From an uncultured Opitutia bacterium (GTDB lineage: Bacteria; Verrucomicrobiota; Verrucomicrobiia; Opitutales; UBA953): a stretch of DNA of 64,000 nucleotides. The stretch lies in the NCBI GenBank assembly GCA_903913915.1, contig CAIWNE010000086.1, forward strand, positions 22,381-86,380, given 5' to 3'. The translations under genes and the position numbers were made by a program. Within the stretch, counting starts at the first letter, position 1, and each line of letters opens with the position of its first letter. Under the pieces are notes generated by a model. That model made no database searches and was not told the DNA's origin. It was given only the letters and a program-made list of their open reading frames with translations. Positions 38,706 through 47,171 of the stretch are shown one piece after another.

Positions 38706-39836
38706 ATGGCCTTTAAGCCCGAAAAACCCTCAATCCACGGCGAAACCCCCGAGACCCTCGGCGAGCGGTTGGTCGCGGACGGCCACCCCCGCTACCGGTC
38801 GGGCCAGATTTTCGAATGGCTCTACCCCCGCCGGGCCGAGACGCCGGAGGCGATGACCAATCTGCCGGCTAATCTCCGGGCTTGGCTGGCCGCCAACTAT
38901 GACTTCGAGGCCACCGGCCTGGTCCAGCGCAAGGCTTCCTCCGACGTCACCCAGAAGATCCTCCAGCGCCTCCGCGATGGCTCCTTGATCGAGACGGTCA
39001 TCATCCGCGCTCCGATGGAAGGGGTGGGCCAGGAGAAGTCCCGCCGCACGATCTGCATCTCGACCCAGGTGGGCTGCGCCTACGGCTGCAAGTTCTGCGC
39101 CTCGGGCCTCGAAGGCTGGAAGCGCGACCTCTCGGTCGGCGAAATCGTCTCCCAGCTCGTCCAGGTCTGCCGTATCGAGGACAAGGCCGACCCGGCCCGC
39201 GCCGCCGAAGGGCTGGCGTCCTTCGATAATATCGTTGTCATGGGCATGGGCGAGCCGCTGGCCAACTACGACAACCTGCTGGCCGCGCTGCGCATCGTCA
39301 ACGCGCCCTGGGGCTTCGGCTTCGGCGCCCGTCGGGTGACGATCTCCACCTCGGGCGTCGTGCCGAAGATCCTCAAGCTGGCCGAAGAGCCCCTCGGCTT
39401 CCGCCTCGCCATCAGCCTGCACGGCGCGACCAACGAGGTCCGCAACCAGATCATGCCGGTGAACAAGAAGTTCCCGCTCGAGGAACTCATCCCTGCCGCC
39501 AAGGCCTTCGCCCGCAAGCATGGCCGTATGCTGACGCTCGAATTCATCCTCATCGAGGACATCAACGACTCGCTGGAGCAGGCCAAGAAGCTCGCCGTCA
39601 TCGCCCGCGAGCTCCATGCCCACGTCAACCTGATCCCTTACAACAAGGTCGAAGGCCTGCCTTGGGTCCGCCCGTCCCTGACGCGTCAGGACCGCTTCGT
39701 GAAGGAGCTCCGCGCGCTCGGCGTGACGGCCACGTTGCGTCGCGAGAAAGGCCATGACATCGACGCGGCCTGCGGACAGCTCCGCCTCCAGAAGGAGAAG
39801 GAACTGCGGGTGGATCCGCCGCCCGCGGCGGCCTAG
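38706..39836 (+). CDS. rlmN: 23S rRNA (adenine2503-C2)/tRNA methyltransferase RlmN
   Basis: Radical-SAM methyltransferase acting on A2503 of 23S rRNA and A37 of some tRNAs. 376 residues from the ATG at 38706 (MAFKPEKPSIHGETPETLGERL); the ORF-track start at 38532 lies antisense to greA. Motifs: [4Fe-4S] CAYGCKFC, GMGEPLANYDNLLAAL, TISTSGVVPKI, SLHGATNEVRNQIMPVNKKFPLEEL, and a C-terminal catalytic Cys region DIDAACGQL. The stop overlaps the convergent rpe stop by 4 bp. Divergent from greA with about 100 bp between starts. Confidence 0.96.
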   Translation: MAFKPEKPSIHGETPETLGERLVADGHPRYRSGQIFEWLYPRRAETPEAMTNLPANLRAWLAANYDFEATGLVQRKASSDVTQKILQRLRDGSLIETVIIRAPMEGVGQEKSRRTICISTQVGCAYGCKFCASGLEGWKRDLSVGEIVSQLVQVCRIEDKADPARAAEGLASFDNIVVMGMGEPLANYDNLLAALRIVNAPWGFGFGARRVTISTSGVVPKILKLAEEPLGFRLAISLHGATNEVRNQIMPVNKKFPLEELIPAAKAFARKHGRMLTLEFILIEDINDSLEQAKKLAVIARELHAHVNLIPYNKVEGLPWVRPSLTRQDRFVKELRALGVTATLRREKGHDIDAACGQLRLQKEKELRVDPPPAAA

Positions 39837-40483
39837 GCCGTCAGCGCGGCCGCGAAGGCCTTGCGGTCCGGCGCCTTGAAGAAGGCCGTGCCGGCCACCA
39901 ATGTGTCCGCGCCTGCCTCGCGGCAGCGTCGGCCGGTCTCGACGTTGATGCCGCCGTCGACCTCGAGGCGGAAAGCCGCTCCCCGTCGGGCGCGTTCGGC
40001 GGCGATGAAGCGGATGCTGTCGAGGACGGAAGGGATGAAGGACTGCCCGCCGAAGCCGGGGAAGACCGTCATGCAGAGCACGAGGTCGACGTCGTCGAGG
40101 TAAGGCAGCACGCGACGCGGGTCGGCGTCGGGATTCATCGCGATGCCGGCGGTCAGTCCGGCGGCCTTGATCGCCGCGATGGTCTTGGCCACGTCATGGT
40201 CTGCCTCGACGTGGACCGTGAGGCGTTCGGCGCCGGCCTTGGCGAAGGCTTCGACGTAGCGGTCCGGGTGGCTGAGCATCAGGTGCACGTCGAAGTGCAG
40301 CTTGGTCAGCGGACGAAGGTCGGCGACGACCTGCGGGCCGAAGCTGATGTTGGGCACGAAGTGCCCGTCCATGATGTCGACATGCAGCCAGGTCAGGCCG
40401 GCTTCCTCCACCATACGCACGCCTTGCGCGAAGGCGCCGTGGTTGGCGGCGAGCAGCGAGGGCGCGACGACGGCGGGGTTCAT
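39833..40483 (-). CDS. rpe: ribulose-phosphate 3-epimerase
   Basis: Interconverts ribulose-5-P and xylulose-5-P (pentose phosphate pathway). 216 residues, TIM barrel, with APSLLAANH, WLHVDIMDGHFVPNISFGP (metal His/Asp), LHFDVHLMLSHPDRY, MTVFPGFGGQSFIPSVL, and LEVDGGIN. Full length. Starts 2 bp after the LptE-like stop, so it is the end of the envelope gene run from rpmF. Confidence 0.97.
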   Translation of the reverse strand: MNPAVVAPSLLAANHGAFAQGVRMVEEAGLTWLHVDIMDGHFVPNISFGPQVVADLRPLTKLHFDVHLMLSHPDRYVEAFAKAGAERLTVHVEADHDVAKTIAAIKAAGLTAGIAMNPDADPRRVLPYLDDVDLVLCMTVFPGFGGQSFIPSVLDSIRFIAAERARRGAAFRLEVDGGINVETGRRCREAGADTLVAGTAFFKAPDRKAFAAALTA

Positions 40484-40485
40484 GC

Positions 40486-40971
40486 TTACCAGGCGGTGGT
40501 CGCCGCCTCGCGGACCTGCGAGGCGATGTCGCCGAAGAGCGTGGGTCCGAGGCTGAGTTCCTCGGCGGCGGGGTCGCCGGAGATCTGGAGCGTGGCGGTG
40601 GAGCGGAACACCCGGTCCTTGAAGAGCACGTGCTTGCCTCCTTCGGTCGTGAGCGTGCAGCGCACCTCGAAGGTCACGCGGTAGCTTGTGAAAGTGTAGG
40701 CGTCGCCGGTCTTGGTCGTGAAGCCTTCGCGCTGATAGCGGGTGACCTCGGCCTCGAGGAGGGCGTCACCGGGGCCGATCTTGACGCGCGGGTCGGCCGA
40801 CAGGGCTTCGAGGAGCTTCTCGTGCAGCACGGCATGGGTGCCGGTGCGTGACGTGGAATTGCGCACGGGCGCGACGTCGATCGTGCGGAAGGCGAGCTTG
40901 GGGCCGCCGAGATGATAGGCGGAGCAGCCGGTCAGCATGGCGGCGGCGAATAGGGCGAACAGGCGCTTCAT
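40486..40971 (-). CDS. lptE: LPS-assembly lipoprotein LptE-like
   Basis: 161 residues from the ATG at 40971 (MKRLFALFAAAMLTGCSAYHLGG); the ORF-track start at 41562 is in the next gene and rejected. Signal peptide with lipobox LTGC, then the LptE-type pattern YHLGG.....FRTIDVAPVRNSTSRTGTHAVLHEKLLEALSADPRVKIG ... DALLEAEVTRYQREGFTT...YTFTSYRVTFEVRCTL. LptE plugs the LptD outer-membrane translocon. The ATG overlaps the BamD-like stop by 4 bp (ATGA). Confidence 0.78.
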   Translation of the reverse strand: MKRLFALFAAAMLTGCSAYHLGGPKLAFRTIDVAPVRNSTSRTGTHAVLHEKLLEALSADPRVKIGPGDALLEAEVTRYQREGFTTKTGDAYTFTSYRVTFEVRCTLTTEGGKHVLFKDRVFRSTATLQISGDPAAEELSLGPTLFGDIASQVREAATTAW

Positions 40972-42089
40972 CGGCGTTCTGTGTCGGTGGCGGATTTGGG
41001 GGCCTCCTTCTTGAAGCCGAGCGCGTCGAGTTCGTCGCCCACGACCTGAGGTTTGGCTTCCGTGCCGATGCGCGGACGGGGATAGGTGCCCAGGAGGCGG
41101 TCCGCGATGGTCTTCGGCGGATTCGGGTCCTTCTGGATGCGGGCGAGGAGTTCTTCGGCTTCCTTCGCGGCGGCGGATTCGGGGGCGATGTTGCGGCAGG
41201 CGTTGGCCATCAGTTTCGCTCCTTCCGGGTTGTTGCGGTCGAAGAAGTAGAACTTGGCGAGGGCCAGTCGGGCTCGGGCGGCGCGGTCGCGCAGGATCGC
41301 GATCTGTTCGATGGCCTGCTTGGCGCGAGGGTCTTTGGGGAACTGGTCGGCCAGGGTGCGCCAATGGTCGGCGGCTTCGATCGTCGTTGCCTGGTCCCAG
41401 GCCGGTCCGAGCGATTCCTTGCCGCGCAGCGTGGCGAGCATCTCGAGCGCCTCGGGGGCGAACTTCGAGCCCGGGTAGTCGCTGACGATGCGTTCGAGGG
41501 CTTCGTTCGTCTTCGCGTCGAGGGCGCGCTCCTTGGCGAGGCGGGCGGTGCGGATCAGGCATTCGTCGGCCAGCGGTCCGTTAGGGGCGAGGCGTAGGGC
41601 TTTCTGCCAGAGGGCGATGGCGCCTTCGGGGTCGCGGAACCAGGGGAACCAGCCGCCGAGTTTGCGGCGCTCTCCGTTGGCGAGGCGGTTGGCGATCTCG
41701 AACTGGAGCTGCACGGCGGCGGCGAAGCCGGCGAAGCTCGAATGGCGCGCGTAGAGGTCGTCGATGAGTTCGGTGGCCCTTTCGAACTCATGTCGGTCCG
41801 CGTGCAGGCGGGCGCGCTCGAGGAGGGACAAGGCTTCGGCTTCGGTGCCGACATTGGCTTCGCCGATGAGGGTCCATTCCTTGATGGCTGCGCCGGCGTC
41901 GCCGGTTTCGGCCTCCCGGGAGGCGTGGTTCATCGCGAGGAGCACGATCGGCAGGCGCGTTGCCGGCGTGACATCGTTGGCGCTGCCGGGCTTGACGCGC
42001 CACGAACCTTCGAAACGGACGTATTCGGCGCGGGCGATGGGGCCGAGCAGGAGCGCGACGGCGAGGAAGGATTTAGCGAGTAGGTTCAT
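40968..42089 (-). CDS. BamD/YfiO-like TPR protein, exported
   Basis: 373 residues: a signal peptide (MNLLAKSFLAVALLLGPIARA-EYV) without lipobox Cys, then TPR-like repeats of the outer-membrane lipoprotein BamD/YbgF type (ALERIVSDYPGSKFAPEALEMLATL, DHWRTLADQFPKDPRAKQAIEQIAIL, ARLALAKFYFFDRNNPEGAKLMANACRNIAPES). True BamD is a lipoprotein, so the absence of the Cys is a difference; it may be periplasmic. It overlaps fabH by 17 bp and lptE by 4 bp. Confidence 0.7.
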   Translation of the reverse strand: MNLLAKSFLAVALLLGPIARAEYVRFEGSWRVKPGSANDVTPATRLPIVLLAMNHASREAETGDAGAAIKEWTLIGEANVGTEAEALSLLERARLHADRHEFERATELIDDLYARHSSFAGFAAAVQLQFEIANRLANGERRKLGGWFPWFRDPEGAIALWQKALRLAPNGPLADECLIRTARLAKERALDAKTNEALERIVSDYPGSKFAPEALEMLATLRGKESLGPAWDQATTIEAADHWRTLADQFPKDPRAKQAIEQIAILRDRAARARLALAKFYFFDRNNPEGAKLMANACRNIAPESAAAKEAEELLARIQKDPNPPKTIADRLLGTYPRPRIGTEAKPQVVGDELDALGFKKEAPKSATDTERR

Positions 42090-43086
42090 GCCAGCGGAGT
42101 AGGGTAGCGCCCCAGGTGAGGCCGGCGCCGAAGGCGACGATCAGCACGAGGTCGCCGTGCTTGATCTTGCCGCCTTGCCAGGCTTCTTCGAGCGCGAGGG
42201 GGATCGAGGCCGCGGACGTGTTGCCGTAGCGCTCGAGATTGGAGGGGAAACGGTCCATGCCGACGTTGAGCTGGCTGGCCACGGCCTCGAGGATGCGGAT
42301 GTTGGCCTGATGGGGGATGAACCAGGCGACCTGTTCGGACTTCACGTCGCACTTCGCCAGGACGCGCTCGCAGGATTCGGCCATCACGCGCACGGCATGG
42401 CGGAAGACTTCCTTGCCGTTCATCCGGAGGAAGTGCTTGCCCTCGCGGAGGGAGTCGGGGGTCGCCGGCGCGGCGGAGCCGCCGCCGACGCAGTGGAGGA
42501 GCTCGGCGTTGTTGCCGTCCGCGCCGAGCAGGTTGCCGAGCAGGCCCACGTTCTTCTCCGTCGTCGTCTCGAGCAGCGCGGCGCCGGCGCCGTCGCCGAA
42601 GAGGACGCAGGTGGTGCGGTCGGACCAATCCACGACGCTCGAAAGTTTCTCGGCGCCGACGACGAGGGCGCGGCGGTAGGAGCCCGAGCGCATCATGTCC
42701 TTGGCCACCTGGAGGGCGTAGACGAAGCCCGAGCAGGCCGCGGAGACGTCAAAGCAGGGGATGTCGCGGCGTAGGCCGAGCTTGGCCTGGAGAAGGCAGG
42801 CCGTGGAAGGGAAGGGGACGTCAGGCGTCATCGTGGCGACGATGAGCAGGTCGACGTCGGCCGGGGTCAGCCCGGCACGATCGATGGCCTTGGCGGCGGC
42901 CTTGGCGCCCATGTCGGAGGGGTTTTCGCCAGGTCCGGCGATGCGGCGTTCGGCGATGCCGGAGCGGGTCTTGATCCACTCATCGGAGGTGTCCACCATC
43001 TTGGACAGTTCGGCATTGGTGAGCGTGCGTCCGGGGGTGTGGACCCCGATGGCCCTAATGAAGACTGAAAGCTCAGCGCTGCTCAT
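42073..43086 (-). CDS. fabH: beta-ketoacyl-ACP synthase III
   Basis: Condenses acetyl-CoA with malonyl-ACP to begin fatty acid synthesis. 337 residues with the catalytic triad visible: Cys in DVSAACSGFVYAL, His in WFIPHQANIRILEA, Asn in ERYGNTSAASIPLALEEA. Also SDEWIKTRSGIAERR, typical of KASIII. Starts 48 bp after plsX, giving the classic order rpmF-plsX-fabH. The 3' end overlaps the BamD-like gene. Confidence 0.96.
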   Translation of the reverse strand: MSSAELSVFIRAIGVHTPGRTLTNAELSKMVDTSDEWIKTRSGIAERRIAGPGENPSDMGAKAAAKAIDRAGLTPADVDLLIVATMTPDVPFPSTACLLQAKLGLRRDIPCFDVSAACSGFVYALQVAKDMMRSGSYRRALVVGAEKLSSVVDWSDRTTCVLFGDGAGAALLETTTEKNVGLLGNLLGADGNNAELLHCVGGGSAAPATPDSLREGKHFLRMNGKEVFRHAVRVMAESCERVLAKCDVKSEQVAWFIPHQANIRILEAVASQLNVGMDRFPSNLERYGNTSAASIPLALEEAWQGGKIKHGDLVLIVAFGAGLTWGATLLRWHEPTR

Positions 43087-43134
43087 CGATGCGTGAGAAA
43101 AGACCCCTTGGGCGGGGAAGGGAACACTAAAACC

Positions 43135-44205
43135 TCAGGCTTCCTCCGGGGTGGAGGAAATCACCGCATTAGCCTCGGCCAGCGAGGTCAGCATGCGATG
43201 TCCCGCGCCGTGGCCGAGGGCTTCCAAGCCGAGGCGGATGGCGCTGGCGATGCCCTGCCGGTTGCTGGAACCGTGGGCCTTCATGACGAGTCCGGTGAGG
43301 CCGAGCAGCGGGGCTCCGCCGTAACGCTCCGGCTTCAGCTTGCCCTTGAGATCGCGCAGGAGCGGGAACATGGCGATGCCGCCGGCCAGGTAGACCGGAT
43401 TGCTCTTCACCTTGCTGCCGACCATGTCGCGCACCATGTACACCAGGCCTTCGAGGGTCTTGAGGATCACGTTGCCCGTGAAGCCGTCGGTGACGACCAC
43501 GTCGCAGGCGTCGCCGAACACGTCGAAACCTTCGACCGGGCCGACGTAATTGATGCGATCGCCCATCGCCTTGAGGAGGGCGTGCGTCCGATTGATGCGG
43601 GGGCCGCCTTTGCCTTCTTCGGTCCCGACGGTCAGCAGGCCCACGCGGGGGCGGGCGATGCCGAGGGCGCTCTGCGCGTAGATGGAGCCGAGGACGGCGT
43701 TATGCACCAGCTGGGCCGGCGTGGCCTCGGGGTTGGCGCCTACGTCCAGCATGATGAAATGGCCTTCGCGGCGAGGCATGATCGCCGCGAGGGCGGGGCG
43801 TTCGGCGCCTTCCATCGGGCGGACCTTGATGGTGCCCGCGGCGACGAGCGCCTTGGTGTTGCCGGTCGAGACGACGGCATCGACTTCGCCTGACTTGAGC
43901 ATCTCGAGGGCGATCACCATCGAGGAGTCGCGCTTGGATTTCAGGACGGCCATCGGCGCGTCGTCCGAAGCCACGATGCTCGCGGCGTTGCGGTAGATGA
44001 CGCGGGTGTTCTTGAGGGAGCGATGCTCGCTCGCGAGCATGCGGAGGTTGTCCTCATGGCCGACGAGCACGAGGCTGTCGTCCGGGCCGATGATGCCTTC
44101 CTTGAAGGCGAGGGCGGCGGCGGCGACGGCTTCCGAAGGTCCCATGTCTCCGCCCATGCAATCAAGGGCGACACGGTGGCCTTTCTTCGGAGCGGCTTCG
44201 GTCAT
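43135..44205 (-). CDS. plsX: phosphate acyltransferase PlsX
   Basis: Makes acyl-phosphate from acyl-ACP for phosphatidic acid synthesis. 356 residues; hallmark VALDCMGGDMGPSEAV near the start, then VDAVVSTGNTKALVAAGTIKVRPMEGAERPALAA, MLDVGANPEATP, CDVVVTDGFTGNVILKTLEG, and GGAPLLGLTGLVMKAHGSS. Full length, 27 bp after rpmF. Confidence 0.96.
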   Translation of the reverse strand: MTEAAPKKGHRVALDCMGGDMGPSEAVAAAALAFKEGIIGPDDSLVLVGHEDNLRMLASEHRSLKNTRVIYRNAASIVASDDAPMAVLKSKRDSSMVIALEMLKSGEVDAVVSTGNTKALVAAGTIKVRPMEGAERPALAAIMPRREGHFIMLDVGANPEATPAQLVHNAVLGSIYAQSALGIARPRVGLLTVGTEEGKGGPRINRTHALLKAMGDRINYVGPVEGFDVFGDACDVVVTDGFTGNVILKTLEGLVYMVRDMVGSKVKSNPVYLAGGIAMFPLLRDLKGKLKPERYGGAPLLGLTGLVMKAHGSSNRQGIASAIRLGLEALGHGAGHRMLTSLAEANAVISSTPEEA

Positions 44206-44232
44206 GAGATCGGGCTTAGCCCGGGGTGGAGC

Positions 44233-44412
44233 TTAGGCTCCGGTGTCCAGGACCTGGCGACCGCGATACTTGCCCGTGGTCGGGTCGACGCGGTGAGAGC
44301 GGCGAAGGGCGCCGGATTCGGCGTCTTTGACGAGTTTCGGGGCGCGGAACTGGTTGGCGCCACGACGGAGTCGGCTGCGGCGTTTGGACTGTTTACGTTT
44401 CGGATTGGCCAT
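44233..44412 (-). CDS. rpmF: 50S ribosomal protein L32 (absent from ORF track)
   Basis: A 59-residue ORF translated by eye: MANPKRKQSKRRSRLRRGAN..., continuing with FRAPKLVKD, RRSHRVDPTTG and ending GRQVLDTGA. The PKRKxSKxRxxxRR opening is diagnostic of bL32. It lacks the CxxC zinc pairs found in many L32 proteins (a C-minus form). Directly upstream of plsX, as in many bacteria, which supports the call. Leader CCAAGCGTAGAACC has no Shine-Dalgarno. A sigma70-like promoter lies just upstream. Confidence 0.95.
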   Translation of the reverse strand: MANPKRKQSKRRSRLRRGANQFRAPKLVKDAESGALRRSHRVDPTTGKYRGRQVLDTGA

Positions 44413-44436
44413 GGTTCTACGCTTGGATGAGGGTCG

Positions 44437-44464
44437 GTTCTACCCCTCCAGCCCCCTCGGTCAA
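44437..44464 (-). promoter_or_regulatory. probable sigma70-type promoter for rpmF-plsX-fabH
   Basis: On the minus strand TTGACC (44464-44459), a 16-bp spacer, then TAGAAC (44442-44437), against consensus TTGACA/TATAAT. It ends 24 bp before the rpmF ATG. Good -35 and fair -10 match; not tested. Confidence 0.45.
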
Positions 44465-44515
44465 GCCCCCTTTCCATTCCCTTGCGATTGTGGGTGGGTT
44501 TGTTTGGCTGGCCCC

Positions 44516-45064
44516 ATGCCCGGCCATCCCGCCCTTTTCCTCGATCGCGACGGAAACCTCATCCGCGATCATCATCATACCTGCCGGGAGGACCAGATTG
44601 AGCTCATTCCTGGGGTCAAGCCCGCCTTGGAGGCCTGCCTGCGGGCGAGCTATCGGCTTTTCGTGCTGACGAACCAGAGCGGCATCAACCGGGGCATCTT
44701 CACTTGGGAGCAGTATGAGGCGTGCAATCGTCGCATGCTCGAACTTCTGGACCTGCCTGCTCCGGGCATCCTGGAGATCAAGGCGGCCCCTGAACGCCCT
44801 GACGAACCTTCGCTGTACCGTAAGCCGAGCCCGCGTTTCATCTTGGAGAAGATCGCCGAGCATGGGCTCGATCCGTCCCGTTGCTGGATGACCGGCGACC
44901 GTGTGTCCGACTGGGAGGCCGGGCTCAACGCCGGCATCCGTTCGTGCGCGATGCGCAGCGGGGCCGCCCGGCCTGAAGACCTTGCGCAGGCCCCCGGTCG
45001 CGGCTTCGCGGTGCATGACGATTTCCCCGCGTTCGTGCGCGCCGAGCTGAAGCTGGATTTCTGA
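44516..45064 (+). CDS. HAD-IIIA phosphatase, D-glycero-D-manno-heptose-1,7-bisphosphate 7-phosphatase (GmhB)-like
   Basis: 182 residues from the ATG at 44516 (MPGHPALFLDRDGNLIRDHHHTCRED); the ORF-track start at 44327 is antisense to rpmF. HAD-IIIA motifs: DRDGNLI, VLTNQSGINRGIFT, YRKPSPRFI, and MTGDRVSDWEAGLNAGI. This matches GmhB and HisB-N type phosphatases. The zinc-binding cysteine loop of classical GmhB is not evident, so the substrate could be another sugar or histidinol phosphate. Ends in a bidirectional terminator. Confidence 0.8.
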   Translation: MPGHPALFLDRDGNLIRDHHHTCREDQIELIPGVKPALEACLRASYRLFVLTNQSGINRGIFTWEQYEACNRRMLELLDLPAPGILEIKAAPERPDEPSLYRKPSPRFILEKIAEHGLDPSRCWMTGDRVSDWEAGLNAGIRSCAMRSGAARPEDLAQAPGRGFAVHDDFPAFVRAELKLDF

Positions 45065-45070
45065 ACCAAC

Positions 45071-45100
45071 AAAAAGGACGAACCGGGTGGTTCGTCCTTT
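45071..45100. terminator. bidirectional terminator between convergent genes
   Basis: AAAGGACGAACC-GGGT-GGTTCGTCCTTT, a 12-bp perfect stem (45073-45084 with 45089-45100). The minus-strand side continues TTTTTGTTGG, so it serves the Cys-rich repeat gene best and can also stop the GmhB-like transcript. Confidence 0.85.
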
Positions 45101-45120
45101 GATCGCCTGAAGCGGAGAGC

Positions 45121-45402
45121 TTAGGCCTTAGGCTTTTCTTTCTCGCAGGGGCAGTTCGGGCACTTGCCGTCCTTCGAGGGCTCGTCGGCGGCGACGAGGG
45201 CCTTGGGTTTCTCTTTTTCGCACGGGCACTTGCCGTCGTCCTTCTTCGGTTCTTCGGCGACGAGGGCCTTCGGCTTTTCCTTTTCGCAAGGGCAGTTCGG
45301 GCACTTGCCGTCTTCCTTCTTTTCTTCGGCGCTCACGAAAGCGGCGGAGAGGGCGAGGATGCCTGCGGTGAGAGTGAGGAGCTTGAGGAACTTGGAGTTC
45401 AT
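45121..45402 (-). CDS. exported Cys-rich mini-protein with three CPNCPCEKEKPKA repeats
   Basis: 93 residues: a signal peptide (MNSKFLKLLTLTAGILALSAAFVSA-EE), then three near-identical units, DGKCPNCPCEKEKPKALVAEEP, DGKCPCEKEKPKALVAADEP (the PNC triplet lost) and DGKCPNCPCEKEKPKA, ending exactly at the stop. The mature part has eight Cys, all in CPC or CPNCPC clusters, alternating with highly charged EKEKPK. This suggests metal binding in the periplasm or at the surface; no family is recognized. Monocistronic: terminator downstream, 72 bp upstream to the next minus-strand gene. Confidence 0.8.
   Translation of the reverse strand: MNSKFLKLLTLTAGILALSAAFVSAEEKKEDGKCPNCPCEKEKPKALVAEEPKKDDGKCPCEKEKPKALVAADEPSKDGKCPNCPCEKEKPKA
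45124..45318 (-). repeat. three tandem in-frame coding repeats in the Cys-rich protein
   Basis: About 69, 66 and 54 bp copies encoding DGKCPNCPCEKEKPKALVA-type units. The copies differ by synonymous changes, for example tcgcacgggcac versus tcgcaagggcag on the plus strand, so the amino-acid sequence is conserved more than the DNA. Confidence 0.85.
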
Positions 45403-45474
45403 GGTGGACCGATATAGTCGCTGATATTTGTCCTAAGTCAATCGGCGGGCGGTCGTTCCAACCAGTGAATCCCC

Positions 45475-46272
45475 CTACTTCTCGGTTTCTTTCCGAATGC
45501 TGATAAGGGTGTCCGAAATCTTGCTCAAGCCGCTGCCAGGCAACCAGTTGCTACCGCTATTCGCCTCGTAGATGCGCCTGTTCTTCAGGCAAGGCAGGTC
45601 TTTGATCGCGGGAATCCGGCTCATTTCCCCGATCTTTTCCTGGCTGGCCGCCGCGGGCCCGCCGACGTCCGAATTCTTGATCCAGAGCAAGGCGTCAGGA
45701 TTCGCCGCGGCTAACAGTTCCCAGTCGAACTTCACCCACGACCCCATGCTAAGCGCCGATTTCAGTCCGGCGTGAGCCAGAGGTTCGGCCAGATAACTGT
45801 CCGGCCCGGCCATGACTCCGTCCCAGATCACGATGATGGTGCGCCTGGGATCCGTCGCGCTCGGCGCTAAGCCTTCGACGAGCTTCTTCGCCGCTTCGGC
45901 GCGGCCGGTCGCCTGGCCAAGCATCAGGATGTCCTTGCTCACGGAGTCTCGGGATTCGGGGCGCAGCAAGACGACGCGCAATCCGGCCTTCGCGCATTTG
46001 TCGGCCCACAGCGGATTGGCCATGCGCGGGACGATCACGAGGTCGGGCTTCGCGTCGAGCAGTCTCTCCAGGTCCGGCAGGAAGATGTCGGCGTCGCGCG
46101 CGGCGGGGTGGGCCTTCGGCAACGGACACCACCGTGTCGCCATGACGATCTCGGCTGAGCAACCGAGATCGAGCAGGGTTTGCGTGGCGCCCGGGCTATA
46201 GCAGGCGATGCGGCGTTCGCCGGCGCTCAGCATCAGGCAGGTCGCGACCCAGAAGAGCAGCGGCCGCATCAT
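45475..46272 (-). CDS. periplasmic substrate-binding protein, BtuF-like (cobalamin/iron-siderophore ABC type)
   Basis: 265 residues with a signal peptide (MMRPLLFWVATCLMLSAGE). The type III periplasmic binding fold is suggested by RIACYSPGATQTLLDLGCSAEIVMATRWCPLP, LERLLDAKPDLVIVPRMANPLWADKCAKAGLRVVLL, and NPDALLWIKN. Similar proteins bind cobalamin or Fe-chelates for ABC import. No permease or ATPase gene is adjacent. The ATG overlaps the pdxA stop by 4 bp, so it is translationally coupled to the lpxA-pdxA operon. Confidence 0.8.
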   Translation of the reverse strand: MMRPLLFWVATCLMLSAGERRIACYSPGATQTLLDLGCSAEIVMATRWCPLPKAHPAARDADIFLPDLERLLDAKPDLVIVPRMANPLWADKCAKAGLRVVLLRPESRDSVSKDILMLGQATGRAEAAKKLVEGLAPSATDPRRTIIVIWDGVMAGPDSYLAEPLAHAGLKSALSMGSWVKFDWELLAAANPDALLWIKNSDVGGPAAASQEKIGEMSRIPAIKDLPCLKNRRIYEANSGSNWLPGSGLSKISDTLISIRKETEK

Positions 46273-47171
46273 GCCGAGAGCAGGCGGGCGAGGCGCATCG
46301 CCGAATCGAAGCTGCCGCGGTCGGCTTTGCCGAGGCCGGCGATCTCATAGGCGGTGCCGTGGTCGGGGCTGGTCCGCACGTGCTTCAGGCCGAGGCTGAG
46401 ATTGGCCGACGTCGAGAAGTCCACGGCCTTCAGCGGAGCAAGGCCTTGGTCATGGTAGATCGCGGCGACGGCGTCGAATTCTCCCTGCAGATGGCGATGG
46501 AAGACGGTGTCGCCAGGCAAAGGTCCCGAGACGTCATGGCCTTCGGCGCGCAGGGCTTCGACGGCGGGACGGATGACGGCGTCATCTTCCTTGCCGAGCA
46601 GGCCGCCTTCGCCGGCGTGAGGATTGAGTCCGCAGACGGCGATGCGCGGCCGGCGGTCGCCGAGCTTCGTGCGCAGGGCGACCAAGGCGAGCACGGTGCG
46701 CCGGATGTCGGCGCCGGTGACGGCGCGAGGCACTTCGGAGAGAGGGATGTGCCACGTGACCAGGCCGACGGTCATCTTGCCGCCGGCGAAGGCCATCACG
46801 GGCTCGCCGCTCCAGCGCGACGCGAAGAACTCCGTCTGGCCGGGGAAGACGTAGCCGACGCCGGCGAGGCCTTTCTTGTTCACCGGTCCTGTGACGACGG
46901 CGGCGAAACGATTTCCGGTGGCGCCCCGTGCGGCCATCTCCATGGCTTCGATGGCGATGAGTTGGCCGGCTTCATCCGGCTGGCCGGGGCGGGTGATGAA
47001 GTCCGCCGGGCCGACGGCGAGGCCTTGGCCGAGCTGGGCGATCCAATCGGCCGGGCCGATCGGCACGACGGCGGCGGCCTGCGCGGGATGGGATTTCAGC
47101 CAGCCGGCGATCAGCTCGGGTCCGACTCCGGCCGGATCCCCGCAGGTGACGGCGATGGGCAACGTGCTCAT
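46269..47171 (-). CDS. pdxA: 4-hydroxythreonine-4-phosphate dehydrogenase
   Basis: NAD-dependent enzyme of the DXP-dependent vitamin B6 pathway. 300 residues with VTCGDPAGVGPELI, TGPVNKKGLAGVGYVFPGQTEF, CGLNPHAGEGGLLGKED, and AIYHDQGLAPLKAVDF, containing the metal-binding His residues. Length slightly short but all motifs present. Overlaps lpxA by 4 bp and the BtuF-like gene by 4 bp. Confidence 0.95.
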   Translation of the reverse strand: MSTLPIAVTCGDPAGVGPELIAGWLKSHPAQAAAVVPIGPADWIAQLGQGLAVGPADFITRPGQPDEAGQLIAIEAMEMAARGATGNRFAAVVTGPVNKKGLAGVGYVFPGQTEFFASRWSGEPVMAFAGGKMTVGLVTWHIPLSEVPRAVTGADIRRTVLALVALRTKLGDRRPRIAVCGLNPHAGEGGLLGKEDDAVIRPAVEALRAEGHDVSGPLPGDTVFHRHLQGEFDAVAAIYHDQGLAPLKAVDFSTSANLSLGLKHVRTSPDHGTAYEIAGLGKADRGSFDSAMRLARLLSA

